Positions 45,837-54,927 of a stretch of 62,231 nucleotides of DNA are shown here, piece after piece. The stretch comes from Acidobacteriota bacterium (lineage in GTDB: Bacteria > Acidobacteriota > Terriglobia > UBA7540), in contig JAKAWN010000001.1 of assembly GCA_021827245.1 (NCBI GenBank), forward strand, positions 1 through 62,231, in the 5' to 3' direction. The notes under the pieces were generated by a model. It was not told where the DNA came from. It saw nothing but the letters and a program-made list of their open reading frames with translations, and ran no database searches. Each line of letters starts with the position of its first letter. Positions within the stretch are counted from its first letter, which is position 1. The position numbers and the translations under genes were made by a program.

Positions 45837-46608
45837 GTGCCTTTACGCCAACCTCCCTTTCCTGAAATGGCCGAAATGCGGCTTGGGGCCGCGGAACCTT
45901 AATGCGCCGGCGAGTTTGGGGCTCCCCATGGCCTGGCAGAAACGGCTCAAGCGGGCATCCCCGGCACTCGGCTGCTTGCCGCTTGCAATGCCTTTTCCCC
46001 ACCTCAACCAGCAGAGCGTGGAACTCATTAAAGAGCTCTTCATCGGCCGGCAGATGCTGGTGGATAAAGTCCTGGGCAGCGGAATAGCCATCGTCCGGAT
46101 GAATCAAATTGTGCCGAGCCAGCACACGGCGAGTGTAAGCGTCTGCGACGAAAAATGGCAGCTTCCCGGCATAGAGCAGAATGGCATCTGCGGTTTCCGG
46201 GCCCAGGCCACGAAGCGCCAGCAATTGGGACCGTGCCACCTCCGGCGGCTGAGCAAACAGCACCTCCAGCGAGCCGCTGCGGGCCTCGTCGAGCCAATGG
46301 ACGAAGGTCTGGATGGTGCGCGCCTTCTGCCGGAAATATCCGGCCGGCCGGACACATCTTTCAAGCTCCGCGAGCGAGGTCTGCCGCAGCCGGGACCAGC
46401 GAAGAAGACCGGCTTCACGAAGGCGGGCAATGGCCCGGGCAGCATTCTGCCAGGTGGTGTTCTGGGTGAGGATGGCGCCGAGGATCACCTCCAGGCGAGT
46501 GCGTGCCGGCCACCAATGCTGAGGGCCGAATTCCCGAAGGAGCTCTTCGTAGTACGTTTCCAGCACTTCACCCGGCTCAACTCCAGGCGGCTGAGCCGTG
46601 CGTTGCAT
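45823..46608 (-). CDS. Endonuclease III-like HhH-GPD DNA glycosylase
   Basis: The 261-residue protein has the HhH-GPD fold: LEVILGAILTQNTTWQNAAR at the start, the helix-hairpin-helix LLALRGLGPETADAILLYA and the catalytic Asp in FFVADAYTRRVL. Two details differ from endonuclease III: the lyase Lys of GxGxKTA is Glu here (GPETADA), which predicts a monofunctional glycosylase, and the iron-sulfur loop reads CKRQAAECRGCPLEPFL with the fourth Cys replaced, so the cluster may be absent or have a different ligand. It may remove alkylated or mismatched bases, as in MagIII- or Mig-type relatives. It heads the unit with the ntrYX-like genes. Confidence 0.88.
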   Translation of the reverse strand: MQRTAQPPGVEPGEVLETYYEELLREFGPQHWWPARTRLEVILGAILTQNTTWQNAARAIARLREAGLLRWSRLRQTSLAELERCVRPAGYFRQKARTIQTFVHWLDEARSGSLEVLFAQPPEVARSQLLALRGLGPETADAILLYAGKLPFFVADAYTRRVLARHNLIHPDDGYSAAQDFIHQHLPADEELFNEFHALLVEVGKRHCKRQAAECRGCPLEPFLPGHGEPQTRRRIKVPRPQAAFRPFQEREVGVKAHGSE

Positions 46609-46827
46609 AGGTTTGAAGTTAATACGGCGATGTCAGGAAAGTCAAGTTCAGCGGCAGATTCCCGATGAGGGATTGCGCCCGCTGCGGTAACAGCGGGGCG
46701 CCACAGTCTCAAGTCGAGTCAAGGAAGGTTCGGGCCGCTGCGGAGATGATCCGCTGGGCAGGCAACGAGCTTTTTGCCCAATCGGCCGGGTCGCAAAGGT
46801 ACAAATCGTTCGTTGATCGGGGTCTTC

Positions 46828-48624
46828 ATGGAATCCAGAGACTCAGGAATGAAACCAATTACTGACACTTCGGACAGCGTCCGAGGACATGGGATGTCGG
46901 GGAGATTAGGCGAACTCCTGGTTAAACAAAACTCAATTACACCCACTCAGCTCGATCAGGCCCTTGAACACCAGCGGAAGCACGGCGGCCGGCTGGGCAG
47001 CAGCCTGGTTGGGCTCGGATTCCTGACCGCTGATGAGATCACCGCCATTCTTTCCCGCCAGTATGGCATTCCATCCGTCAATCTCAAGCATTTTGAGGCC
47101 GATCCCAGCGTCATTCACTTGATTCCCATGGAGACTGCCCTGAAGTACCAGGTGTTGCCTCTCAGCCGCGTGGGCGCGTCGCTGACTTTGGCCATGGCGG
47201 ACCCTGCGAACATCTCTGCGATGGATGACCTCAAGGTCATGACCGGATTCAATATTGAGCCGGTGGTGGCGTCTGAGGTGTCGATCGCGGAAGCTATCAA
47301 GAAGAACTATGGGTCGATCGAGGATCAGGAACGCAAGAAAGAAATTGAAGAACTGGTCAACTTTATTGACGACGGAGAGACCCAAAGCGTGGAAGTGGCG
47401 GCCGAAGACAGGCCGACTCTGAACCTGGCCGCTCCCGAAGGAGCAGCGGAAGAAGCTCCAGTCATCAAACTGGTCAATCACATTCTGACGGAAGCCGTTC
47501 AACGCGGCGCCAGCGACATTCATCTGGAGCCGTATGAAAAGGAATACAGGGTTCGTTATCGAATCGATGGCTTGTTGCAGACCGTCATGCAGCCGCCCAT
47601 CAAGCTGCGCGACGCCATGATCAGCCGCATCAAGGCCATGGCCAGACTCGACATCTCCGAAAAGCGGCTGCCCCAGGACGGCCGCATTATGATCCGGTTG
47701 GTCCACAACAATAAAAACAAGCAACTGGACTTCCGGGTTTCCGTGCTTCCCACCATCTATGGCGAAAAGATCGTCATGCGGCTGCTCGACAAGGAGAATC
47801 TGCGCCTGGATATGACGAATCTCGGTTTTGAGCCGGAATCGCTTGAAAAGTTTCAGAGGGCAATCTTCAAGCCTCACGGAATGGTTCTGGTTGCCGGCCC
47901 GACGGGCAGCGGCAAGACCACCACGCTTTATTCCGCCATCTCGCAGCTCAACAAGCCGGACATCAACATCCTGATCGCGGAAGACCCCGTGGAGTTTCAG
48001 TTGCCCGGCATCAACCAGGTCCAGATGAAAGAGCAGATCGGGCTGAATTTCGCCGCAGCGCTGCGGTCATTCTTGCGGCAGGATCCGGACATCATCATGG
48101 TGGGCGAGATTCCCGACTTTGAAACGGCCGAAATCGCCATCAAAGCGGCGTTGACAGGGCGCCTGGTACTTTCGACTCTGCACACGAATGATGCGCCGTC
48201 CACCGTCTCGCGACTGAGGGACATGGGCATTGAGCCCTTTCTGGTGGCCACTTCAGTCCACTTGATCTGCGCGCAGCGCCTTGTCCGCCGCATCTGCCAG
48301 CAATGCAGAGTCGAGAGCAAAATCTCACCCCAGCTCCTGGTTGACGCCGGTTTTACTCCCCAGGAGGCCGGGACAGTCAAGACATACCGCGGGGAAGGCT
48401 GCACGGCCTGCAACAACAGAGGGTACAAGGGCCGGACCGGGCTCTACGAAGTTCTCGAAGTGACCGACGAACTTCGTGAGTTGATCCTGGCGGGAGCTTC
48501 TGCGCTGGAACTGAGGGAAAAAGCGATTGAACAAGGAATGATTTCGCTGCGGTGCAGCGGGCTGCTGAAAGTTGCCGCCGGCGTGACAACCCTCGAAGAA
48601 GTGATTCGCGAAACCGTGCTTTGA
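46828..48624 (+). CDS. pilB: Type IV pilus assembly ATPase PilB (GspE family)
   Basis: PilB powers pilus extension at the inner membrane. The protein (598 residues from the ATG at 46828) has a MshEN/GspE N-terminal domain (LGELLVKQNSITPTQLDQAL), the ATPase with Walker A GPTGSGKTTTLY, an Asp box ILIAEDPVEFQ, Walker B RQDPDIIMVGEI and the His-box LVLSTLHTNDAPSTV, and the zinc-binding cysteines in RRICQQC and GCTACNNRGYKGRTG. The segment after Walker B reads GEIPDFETAE where the family norm is GEIRDxETAE, a single-codon change (CCC for CGC). Starts at a TTG (46774) or at internal Mets are alternatives. First gene of the pilus block. Confidence 0.95.
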   Translation: MESRDSGMKPITDTSDSVRGHGMSGRLGELLVKQNSITPTQLDQALEHQRKHGGRLGSSLVGLGFLTADEITAILSRQYGIPSVNLKHFEADPSVIHLIPMETALKYQVLPLSRVGASLTLAMADPANISAMDDLKVMTGFNIEPVVASEVSIAEAIKKNYGSIEDQERKKEIEELVNFIDDGETQSVEVAAEDRPTLNLAAPEGAAEEAPVIKLVNHILTEAVQRGASDIHLEPYEKEYRVRYRIDGLLQTVMQPPIKLRDAMISRIKAMARLDISEKRLPQDGRIMIRLVHNNKNKQLDFRVSVLPTIYGEKIVMRLLDKENLRLDMTNLGFEPESLEKFQRAIFKPHGMVLVAGPTGSGKTTTLYSAISQLNKPDINILIAEDPVEFQLPGINQVQMKEQIGLNFAAALRSFLRQDPDIIMVGEIPDFETAEIAIKAALTGRLVLSTLHTNDAPSTVSRLRDMGIEPFLVATSVHLICAQRLVRRICQQCRVESKISPQLLVDAGFTPQEAGTVKTYRGEGCTACNNRGYKGRTGLYEVLEVTDELRELILAGASALELREKAIEQGMISLRCSGLLKVAAGVTTLEEVIRETVL

Positions 48625-48801
48625 CGCCGGGCATGGAGTTCGGATCGATGCCGGTCTGCCGCTGGTGCAATGCCTTGCAATCCTCTCCCCGCAGCAGGAA
48701 AACAAAGCTTCCGCCCGAATGCCGGCAGGCGCACGGGGCACGGTGGAGGCTGAGTTTGGCTGAAGCAGGAATGGTTGTCCAATGGAAGCTCAGTCACTAT
48801 A

Positions 48802-50526
48802 ATGCTCTTTAGTTCTGCTATGAAATTCACTGGCGAACTCCAAAGCTGGCTTCCCTGGGTTATAAAGATCAGGTTTGTCATCATCACCTTTGTTTTCGCC
48901 ATCGACTATGCCATCGAGCAGATCTCTCCCAGCCCCAATGGCTTCCATTCGATTGAATATCTGGGCGCTTTTGTCATTCTCTGGTATGTCCTCAACTTGT
49001 TCTTTCTGATCTACAACCAGATCAGCCTGGACTATTCCCTGCAGGCCCACCTGCAATTGTTTGCCGACATCTTCATTATCACCGCCATCGTTCACGTGAC
49101 GGGCGACCTGGGCAGCAACTATTTCTCTCTCTACCTCGTGGCCATCATCCTGGCCAGCATTCTGCTGCCACGGGCGCGTGTTTTTCTGATTGCGGGTGTG
49201 AGCTTTGTCCTGATGGGCGGCGTTCTGGAACTCGCCCACTTGCCCGCGCTTTATCCCGTCTTTGCAGCGCGTCATCCTTGGGTCGCGGTCCTGTCAAACT
49301 CATCCAGTACCCCCGTGGACATCGGGGCACTCCAGGTCAAGATCCTTGCCAGCCTGTTTGGCTTCTTCGCGGTCGCCTATCTCGCCAGCTTTCTGGCGGA
49401 AACCCTGCGCAAGACCGGCGCGGAGCTTCGCGACAAGCGCGGGCAGGTGGCCAGCCTTCAGGCGATCAACGAAAATGTCGTCCGCAGCATGCGAGACGGG
49501 CTGATTACAACGGACCTTGACGGAATCGTGACGGAGCTTAATCCTGCGGGAGCGGACATTCTTGGATGCAGCCGTGATTCCCTTCTCGGCAAACCGGTCG
49601 ACAAAGTCCTCAGGGGCTTGGGGCCGGGATCGGAGGCGTTTAGCAGCCTGGTTTCGGCTCACGGCCGGCAGGATATGGAATACCGGCATCCAACTGGCGG
49701 CAAGCGCGTATTTGGCGCCTCGGTTTCACCTCTGGTCATTCCTGAAGGTGGGACGGCGGGCTACATTTACAGCGTTCAGGATCTGACCGTCCAGAAACGG
49801 CTGGAGGCGCAATTCCAACTGCGCGACCGAATGGCCACCCTCGGGCGGCTGGCCGCAGGCATTGCGCACGAGATTCGCAATCCTCTGGCCTCGATTTCAG
49901 GATCAGCCAAGGTCCTTGAGACGATGGGCAATATCGATGAGGACGAGCGGAAACTGATCGCCATCGTCAGCCGCGAGTCGGAGCGTTTGAACAAGCTGGT
50001 TTCGGACTTCCTGCTCTATTCGCGTGAGCAGCGCTTTGAATTTTGCGAAGTGGACGTTGTGGTCCTCATTGAAGAGACTTTGCTTCTGCTGCAGCACCGT
50101 CCGGACTTCCCGCCGGGCATACGGATCGAACGGAATCTGCCCAGCCGTCCCGTTTCCATCATGGCTGACGCTGACAAGCTGCGCCAAGTGTTCTGGAACA
50201 TTTGCGACAATGCGCTGAAAGCCATGGAGAACGGCGGAACGCTCACCGCTGAGGTCCGCACCGAGGAGCGGAACGGCACACAGATTGTCTTTCGCGATAC
50301 CGGCATTGGCATGGCCCCCTCCCAACTTGAGATGCTTTTCGAACCTTTCCAGTCCGCGTTCAGCCATGGAAACGGGCTGGGGCTTGCCATTGTCTACCAG
50401 ATTGTGCAGGGCCACGGAGGGCACATTCAGGTAGAATCGTCTCCCGGCCATGGTGCGGAATTCGCGATTGAGCTTCCTAAAGTGCAGCCGGTGGAAAAAA
50501 CGGAGGAAGCCAAAACTCATGTCTGA
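48802..50526 (+). CDS. pilS: Sensor histidine kinase PilS
   Basis: PilS senses pilin levels and phosphorylates PilR. The 574-residue protein has six hydrophobic N-terminal helices (for example FVIITFVFAIDYAIEQ, FVILWYVLNLFFLIYNQ and ILASLFGFFAVAYLASFLAE), a PAS domain (LDGIVTELNPAGADILGCSR), HisKA with the phospho-His in IAHEIRNPLASISGSAKVLE and HATPase with DTGIGMAPSQLEMLF and GNGLGLAIVYQIVQGHGG. I start at the ATG at 48802 (GGAAG 12 nt upstream); an ATG 18 nt further in is possible. The cognate pilR lies downstream but is separated by one inserted gene. Confidence 0.92.
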   Translation: MLFSSAMKFTGELQSWLPWVIKIRFVIITFVFAIDYAIEQISPSPNGFHSIEYLGAFVILWYVLNLFFLIYNQISLDYSLQAHLQLFADIFIITAIVHVTGDLGSNYFSLYLVAIILASILLPRARVFLIAGVSFVLMGGVLELAHLPALYPVFAARHPWVAVLSNSSSTPVDIGALQVKILASLFGFFAVAYLASFLAETLRKTGAELRDKRGQVASLQAINENVVRSMRDGLITTDLDGIVTELNPAGADILGCSRDSLLGKPVDKVLRGLGPGSEAFSSLVSAHGRQDMEYRHPTGGKRVFGASVSPLVIPEGGTAGYIYSVQDLTVQKRLEAQFQLRDRMATLGRLAAGIAHEIRNPLASISGSAKVLETMGNIDEDERKLIAIVSRESERLNKLVSDFLLYSREQRFEFCEVDVVVLIEETLLLLQHRPDFPPGIRIERNLPSRPVSIMADADKLRQVFWNICDNALKAMENGGTLTAEVRTEERNGTQIVFRDTGIGMAPSQLEMLFEPFQSAFSHGNGLGLAIVYQIVQGHGGHIQVESSPGHGAEFAIELPKVQPVEKTEEAKTHV

Positions 50527-50573
50527 AAGCAAGAACAGCCGGTACTACTACGACAGCCCTCGGAGGTTACGCC

Positions 50574-51185
50574 ATGCGCACGCTTGGTTTGACCTTGCTG
50601 ACCTTCATGTGCGTCACAACGGCATTGGCGCAGACTGGACAGTCTGCTGCGCCTGAGGTACAAACGCTATTTGAACATCTGCAAGAAGGCGCCACCGCTA
50701 GCGAGGCCGCCAGTAAACTGGAGAAACTTGGGAAAGAGAGTGCGGCGGCCAGGAAATATATATCGGGTCACTTGCCAGCCTTAATAAAGTCCTCGCGCGG
50801 ACGAGTGTGGGTATATTCCGTGCAGCTTGCGGGAGACTTGAAGCTTAAGACGGCCGCGCCTGTACTTGCTCCCTATCTGCAGCAGTGGAACACCATTGCT
50901 GGAATGACAGACTTTGCGGCGACGGCCCGGTTTGGTAATGATCCTGCTGCAAAGTCTCTGGTCGAGATAGGAGAACCGTCAGTTCGGCCAGTGGCCCGGG
51001 TTTTGGAGGAAGGTAATAAAATCGGCAGGTGGCGGTCTGCGAGGATACTTCTTCACATAGGTTCACCGGCAGCCCTCCTGGCTTTACGCAAGCATGTTCC
51101 GAGTGAGAAAGACCCGCGTCTTCGAGGTTATATCGAAGACTCCCTCAAAACACGTCCTCGCACCGCGGCAGGGAATCGACAATAA
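50574..51185 (+). CDS. Exported HEAT-like repeat protein between pilS and pilR
   Basis: I do not recognise a named family. The 203-residue protein has a clear signal peptide (MRTLGLTLLTFMCVTTALAQ, cleaved after ALA) and a helical repeat body: EVQTLFEHLQEGATASEAAS, LVEIGEPSVRPVARVLEEG and ARILLHIGSPAALLALRKHV have the Ala/Leu/Pro pattern of HEAT repeats. It would be periplasmic. The ATG has GGAGG 5 nt upstream and lies 47 nt after pilS, with pilR 174 nt downstream. Location between a kinase and its regulator suggests co-expression with the pilus signalling system; a direct role is inference. Confidence 0.75.
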   Translation: MRTLGLTLLTFMCVTTALAQTGQSAAPEVQTLFEHLQEGATASEAASKLEKLGKESAAARKYISGHLPALIKSSRGRVWVYSVQLAGDLKLKTAAPVLAPYLQQWNTIAGMTDFAATARFGNDPAAKSLVEIGEPSVRPVARVLEEGNKIGRWRSARILLHIGSPAALLALRKHVPSEKDPRLRGYIEDSLKTRPRTAAGNRQ

Positions 51186-51213
51186 GACTTATGATGGTAA
51201 CGTAGCGAGTGAA

Positions 51214-51282
51214 TTGCAGTGTCGGCTAGAGCCGATCAACATTGCAAGCCTGAGCATTTCGAGGCACGACTTCAATCGTGCC
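51214..51282. repeat. Two adjacent hairpins upstream of pilR
   Basis: The first has TTGCAGTG...CATTGCAA outer arms (51214-51246, one mismatch) around a TCGGCT/AGCCGA inner stem; the second is GGCACGA (51263-51269)/TCGTGCC (51276-51282) with a 6-nt loop. They fill most of the 174-nt gap before pilR and may be palindromic repeat elements or a processing/attenuation site. Confidence 0.55.
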
Positions 51283-51359
51283 CCCTCACGCGTTGGCTAC
51301 GCGAAGGGGCGCAGGTTGACGCATACCAAAGGGGAGAAATCCGGGGCAAGGATAACTGC

Positions 51360-52730
51360 ATGGCAAGATTGCTGGTCGTAGACGACGAAAAATCCATTTG
51401 CCAGGTTCTGGAGATTGCTTTTCGCAAAGGAGGGCACGTTGTTGAGACCGTCACGAGCGGCCAGATTGCCAAAAAGAAGATCGAGTCGCAGGTTTATGAC
51501 GCGATTATCGCGGACATTCGCATGCCTGACCTGACGGGGATCGATCTGCTGCATCACGCTCGCGCCACGCACAATCCCGCCGCCTTCATCCTGATCACCG
51601 CAGTTCCCACCATGCCCACGGCCATTCAGGCCCTCAACCTGGGCGCTTACCGTTACGTCATCAAGACCGACAAACTCGTGGAAGAAATCAAGCTGGTGGT
51701 CGATCGCGCTCTTGAAGACATGGCCGTGCACGAAGAAAACGCCCGGCTGAGAAGGGAAATGCTGCGTGTCTTCGCGCATGAGAATATCGTCGGCCGCAGC
51801 GCGAGGATTTCCGCCATCCTGGAGATGGTTCGCAGCGTCGCGCCCACAAACAGCACGGTTCTGATTACGGGCGAAAGCGGGACCGGCAAAGAACTGGTGG
51901 CGCGCGCCATCCATGAGGCCAGCCAGCGGCGCGAGAAGGCCTTTGTTTCGATCAACTGCGGGGCATTTCCCGAGACCCTGCTCGAGAGCGAACTGTTCGG
52001 ATATTTCAAAGGAGCCTTTACAGGAGCTGATACCAACCGGAAGGGAATTATTGAGTCGGCCAACGGCGGCACGCTTTTTCTGGATGAAATTGGCGAAACC
52101 AGCCCCGGCATGCAGGTCAAATTGCTTCGTGTCTTGCAGGAAAGGATGGTGCGGCCACTCGGCGGGACGCAGGACGTCGCGGTGGATGTGCGGCTGATTG
52201 CTTCGACCAATCGCGATTTGAAGGCGATGGTGGCTGAGAACCAGTTCCGGGAGGATTTCTATTACCGCATCAGCGTGATTCCCATTCACGTTCCGCCTCT
52301 GCGTGAACGCAAAGACGATATCGAGCCGCTGGCACGACATTTTCTGAAAAAGTTTTCGCTCGAAATGGGAAAGCCGGTGAAAGATTTTGATCCCGCGGCG
52401 CTTTCCGCCTTGGTGCATTATTCCTGGCCCGGCAATGTTCGCGAACTGGAGAACGCCGTTGAGCATGCGGTTGCCATCAGCGGCGAGCGGGATGGCGTGG
52501 TGGGAATCGAACATCTTCCGGAAGCCGTTCATGGGACGGGGTCGCCGGGAGATAAGATTTTCGATTTCCCGAAGGAGGGGCTGGATTTTGAAACTCAGAT
52601 CGCCCAGGTTGAAAAGCGGTATCTTGCGGAAGCGTTGCGTCTGGCGGGAGGAGTGCGCACGCGCGCCGCGGATCTGCTGCACATGTCCTACCGGTCGTTT
52701 CGCCATTACGCCAAGAAACACGGGGTGTAG
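51360..52730 (+). CDS. pilR: Sigma-54-dependent response regulator PilR
   Basis: The 456-residue regulator has a receiver domain (phospho-Asp in YDAIIADIRMPDLTGIDLL), an AAA+ domain with Walker A GESGTGKELVARAIH, a canonical GAFTGADTN loop and Walker B GTLFLDEIGET, and a C-terminal Fis-type helix-turn-helix (GVRTRAADLLHMSYRSFRHY). In other bacteria PilR drives pilA from a -24/-12 promoter; pilA is 2.2 kb downstream here with a candidate site of that type. The ATG at 51360 is preceded by an AAGGA about 10 nt upstream; a longer frame from 51219 has no receiver-like sequence. Confidence 0.93.
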   Translation: MARLLVVDDEKSICQVLEIAFRKGGHVVETVTSGQIAKKKIESQVYDAIIADIRMPDLTGIDLLHHARATHNPAAFILITAVPTMPTAIQALNLGAYRYVIKTDKLVEEIKLVVDRALEDMAVHEENARLRREMLRVFAHENIVGRSARISAILEMVRSVAPTNSTVLITGESGTGKELVARAIHEASQRREKAFVSINCGAFPETLLESELFGYFKGAFTGADTNRKGIIESANGGTLFLDEIGETSPGMQVKLLRVLQERMVRPLGGTQDVAVDVRLIASTNRDLKAMVAENQFREDFYYRISVIPIHVPPLRERKDDIEPLARHFLKKFSLEMGKPVKDFDPAALSALVHYSWPGNVRELENAVEHAVAISGERDGVVGIEHLPEAVHGTGSPGDKIFDFPKEGLDFETQIAQVEKRYLAEALRLAGGVRTRAADLLHMSYRSFRHYAKKHGV

Positions 52731-52750
52731 CCGCCATTGGTACCCTTGAA

Positions 52751-54586
52751 ATGAACGATCCCGCCCGTTTGAACGACTCCAGAAACAACCGCGATTTAAG
52801 TGGCCGCCCGCGCCAGCCTTTTCTGACGGCTGGGCCCTGGGTTCTGGTCAGCCTGGTGCTGCTTGTGACCTTTCTCGCCTACAGCGGCACCTTATGGTTC
52901 CACTTTGTCTACGACGACCGCGGCCAGATCCTGGCCAACGTGCAAGTCCATTACTGGCGCTACGCTCCTCACTTCTTTCTTGAAAGGGTGTGGAGCTTCG
53001 CTTACCCCGGCATTCTTGGCAATTACTACCGGCCCATCTTTTTGCTGTATCTCCTTCTGAATTACAAAGTCTTCGGTCCATATCCCGCCGGCTGGCATCT
53101 CATGAGCGTGGCCGCGCAGGTTGGCGTCACTTACTGCGTTTACGTTCTGGCGCGGAGGTTGGCTAGTGATTCCAAAACGGCCCTGATCGCCGCCTTGATT
53201 TTCGGGGTCGATCCGGTGCACATCGAATCGGTGGCGTGGATTTCCGGAGTCACTGATCCGCTGGCTGCTCTATTTCTTCTGCCGTCATTCCTCTGCTATC
53301 TCAATTCGCGGGAACTATCGGGCCACCGCCGGGCCTGGCTTGCAGGCGCGCTGGGTCTCTATGCCTTGGGGATGCTTTCCAAAGAAACGGCCCTGATTCT
53401 GCCCATTCTCATTTTTACGTTCGAGTGGTTATGGCAGGAAGTGCCCGAAGGGATCTCATGGTTCCGGTCTGTCTTTGAGCGCGCGCGAATCAGTACGGTT
53501 CGCGTCGTGCCGTTCGTTTTGCTCACCTTTGCCTACCTGGCGATGAGGTGGCACGTGGTCCACGGGCTGGGACACACTATGACGCCACTGGCGGTTTCGA
53601 CCATCGTTTTCACCTGGCCGCATCTCCTGTTGTTCTATTTCCGGCATCTCGTTTGGCCCTTCAACCTGAGCGTTTTTTACAATGTGCCTTATGTTAAGAC
53701 GCCCGGACTGCAATCCTTTTTCCTGCCGCTGGCAGGGCTTATTGCCGTCGCATGCCTGGCCTGGCTCCTGGTGCGCAGGCTGGGAAAGACATCAGATAGG
53801 CGCCTGGCAATCTTCGCCTGCGCCTGGGTTCTGATCCCCTTCATTCCGCTGCTTGACCTCTCAGTCCTGCCCATCGGCGAAATCGCTCACGACCGTTACC
53901 TCTACCTGCCGTCGATTGGGTTCTCGATCCTTGCCGCTATGGCCTTACGCCGGATTCGGTTCGGAAGGCTGAAGCTCTATGGCCTTCCGGCCTGGCAGGC
54001 GGCTGCGGTTTTGTTGCTGGCGCTCGTTTTCGCAATCGCAACCGCTTTGCAGGACCAGTACTGGGCGAATGATCTCACTCTTTACGCTCGTGGTGTCGAG
54101 CGCACGCCGCACAATCTGCTGGCCAGAACCAATCTCGGCAACGCGATGGGCGAGGCGGGCCATTACGCTCAGGCGCTGGAACTCTATCGGCAGGTCCTGG
54201 CAAGGAACCCGAACTTCTGGCTGGCGGTTTATAACATGGGCTACACGTCTTACCGGATGGGAAATCTGCCGGAAGCCGAGAAGTATTTCGAGCGGGCCAT
54301 CGAGATCAACGGAGTTGACAGCGATGAGTATTTCTACCTGGGGCTGACTTGGCTGAAACTTGGCCATGTAAACGATGCCGAAAAGGCGGTGCGGCATGCC
54401 TTGAAGCTCCAGCCGGGCGGCCTGGCCTATCACTTTGCCATGGGCATGATCCTGAAGCTGAAAGGAGATATCCCGGGAGCGCTGGCCCAGTTCAAAGAGG
54501 AATTGAGGAACTTTCCGGGAGAGACGGGCGCGGAGCAGCAGATCCAAGCCATCAGAATCCAGATGCAAAGGACAAGCGGGAAGTAA
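52751..54586 (+). CDS. Membrane glycosyltransferase-like protein with C-terminal TPR repeats (TMTC/PMT-like)
   Basis: The 611-residue protein has about ten membrane helices (residues 25-435) starting with GPWVLVSLVLLVTFLAYSG and the Asp-rich first loop HFVYDDRGQILANVQ that marks GT39/PMT- and TMTC-like lipid-linked sugar transferases, then IPLLDLSVLPIGEIAHDRYL. The C-terminus (about 450-600) has three or four TPR units such as GHYAQALELYRQVLARNP and GNLPEAEKYFERAIEINGVD. It probably transfers a sugar from a polyprenyl carrier to exported protein. It starts 20 nt after pilR and precedes pilA, so the pilin is an obvious candidate substrate; this is inference from position. Confidence 0.82.
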   Translation: MNDPARLNDSRNNRDLSGRPRQPFLTAGPWVLVSLVLLVTFLAYSGTLWFHFVYDDRGQILANVQVHYWRYAPHFFLERVWSFAYPGILGNYYRPIFLLYLLLNYKVFGPYPAGWHLMSVAAQVGVTYCVYVLARRLASDSKTALIAALIFGVDPVHIESVAWISGVTDPLAALFLLPSFLCYLNSRELSGHRRAWLAGALGLYALGMLSKETALILPILIFTFEWLWQEVPEGISWFRSVFERARISTVRVVPFVLLTFAYLAMRWHVVHGLGHTMTPLAVSTIVFTWPHLLLFYFRHLVWPFNLSVFYNVPYVKTPGLQSFFLPLAGLIAVACLAWLLVRRLGKTSDRRLAIFACAWVLIPFIPLLDLSVLPIGEIAHDRYLYLPSIGFSILAAMALRRIRFGRLKLYGLPAWQAAAVLLLALVFAIATALQDQYWANDLTLYARGVERTPHNLLARTNLGNAMGEAGHYAQALELYRQVLARNPNFWLAVYNMGYTSYRMGNLPEAEKYFERAIEINGVDSDEYFYLGLTWLKLGHVNDAEKAVRHALKLQPGGLAYHFAMGMILKLKGDIPGALAQFKEELRNFPGETGAEQQIQAIRIQMQRTSGK

Positions 54587-54927
54587 CGCCTGGCTGCGAT
54601 AATGCAGGGGCATCCGCCGCCGTGCGGGGCAGGCGGTTTTAATTTTGCCACAGTGTCCAGCACCGGCTTATAGTAAGAGCCGCCTGGAGGAGCGCCGCAT
54701 GTGACGATTTTTGTCACTATCGCGCAACAAAAAGAGGCATTCTGCACCCATCGGCGAAACTTCTCGTGGACCAGGCAGGGCAGTGGTATGATAACCCTTT
54801 GTATTTTAATGTGTTGGAGCATTCATGAAGAGATTTTGAGCTTCGCGAATGTGGAATGAAAGATGCTCAACCATTAGCACTTTTGTGAGATCGCACGATT
54901 CCGGAAAGCCAAAGGAAGGAGGAGTGA
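54587..54927. other. 341-nt leader region upstream of pilA
   Basis: The region contains an inverted repeat GTGAC (54701-54705)/GTCAC (54713-54717) with a 7-nt spacer, an AT-rich stretch at 54780-54840 and the candidate -24/-12 element at 54852-54867. A separate promoter for pilA is expected here because pilins are made in large amounts. No gene is supported. Confidence 0.5.
54852..54867 (+). promoter_or_regulatory. Candidate sigma-54 (-24/-12) promoter of pilA
   Basis: TGGAATGAAAGATGCT has GG (54853-54854) and GC (54865-54866) with exactly 10 nt between them, the spacing sigma-54 requires, and ends in TGCT as in the consensus. The C and second C of TGGCACG are not matched. The start would be about 50 nt before the pilA ATG. 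It agrees with PilR being encoded upstream. Confidence 0.4.

Noticed and set aside
54701..54717. GTGAC-N7-GTCAC as a CRP-like site before pilA
   Set aside because: The CRP consensus is TGTGA-N6-TCACA; read as TGTGA/TCACT the gap here is nine, so only a generic inverted repeat remains.
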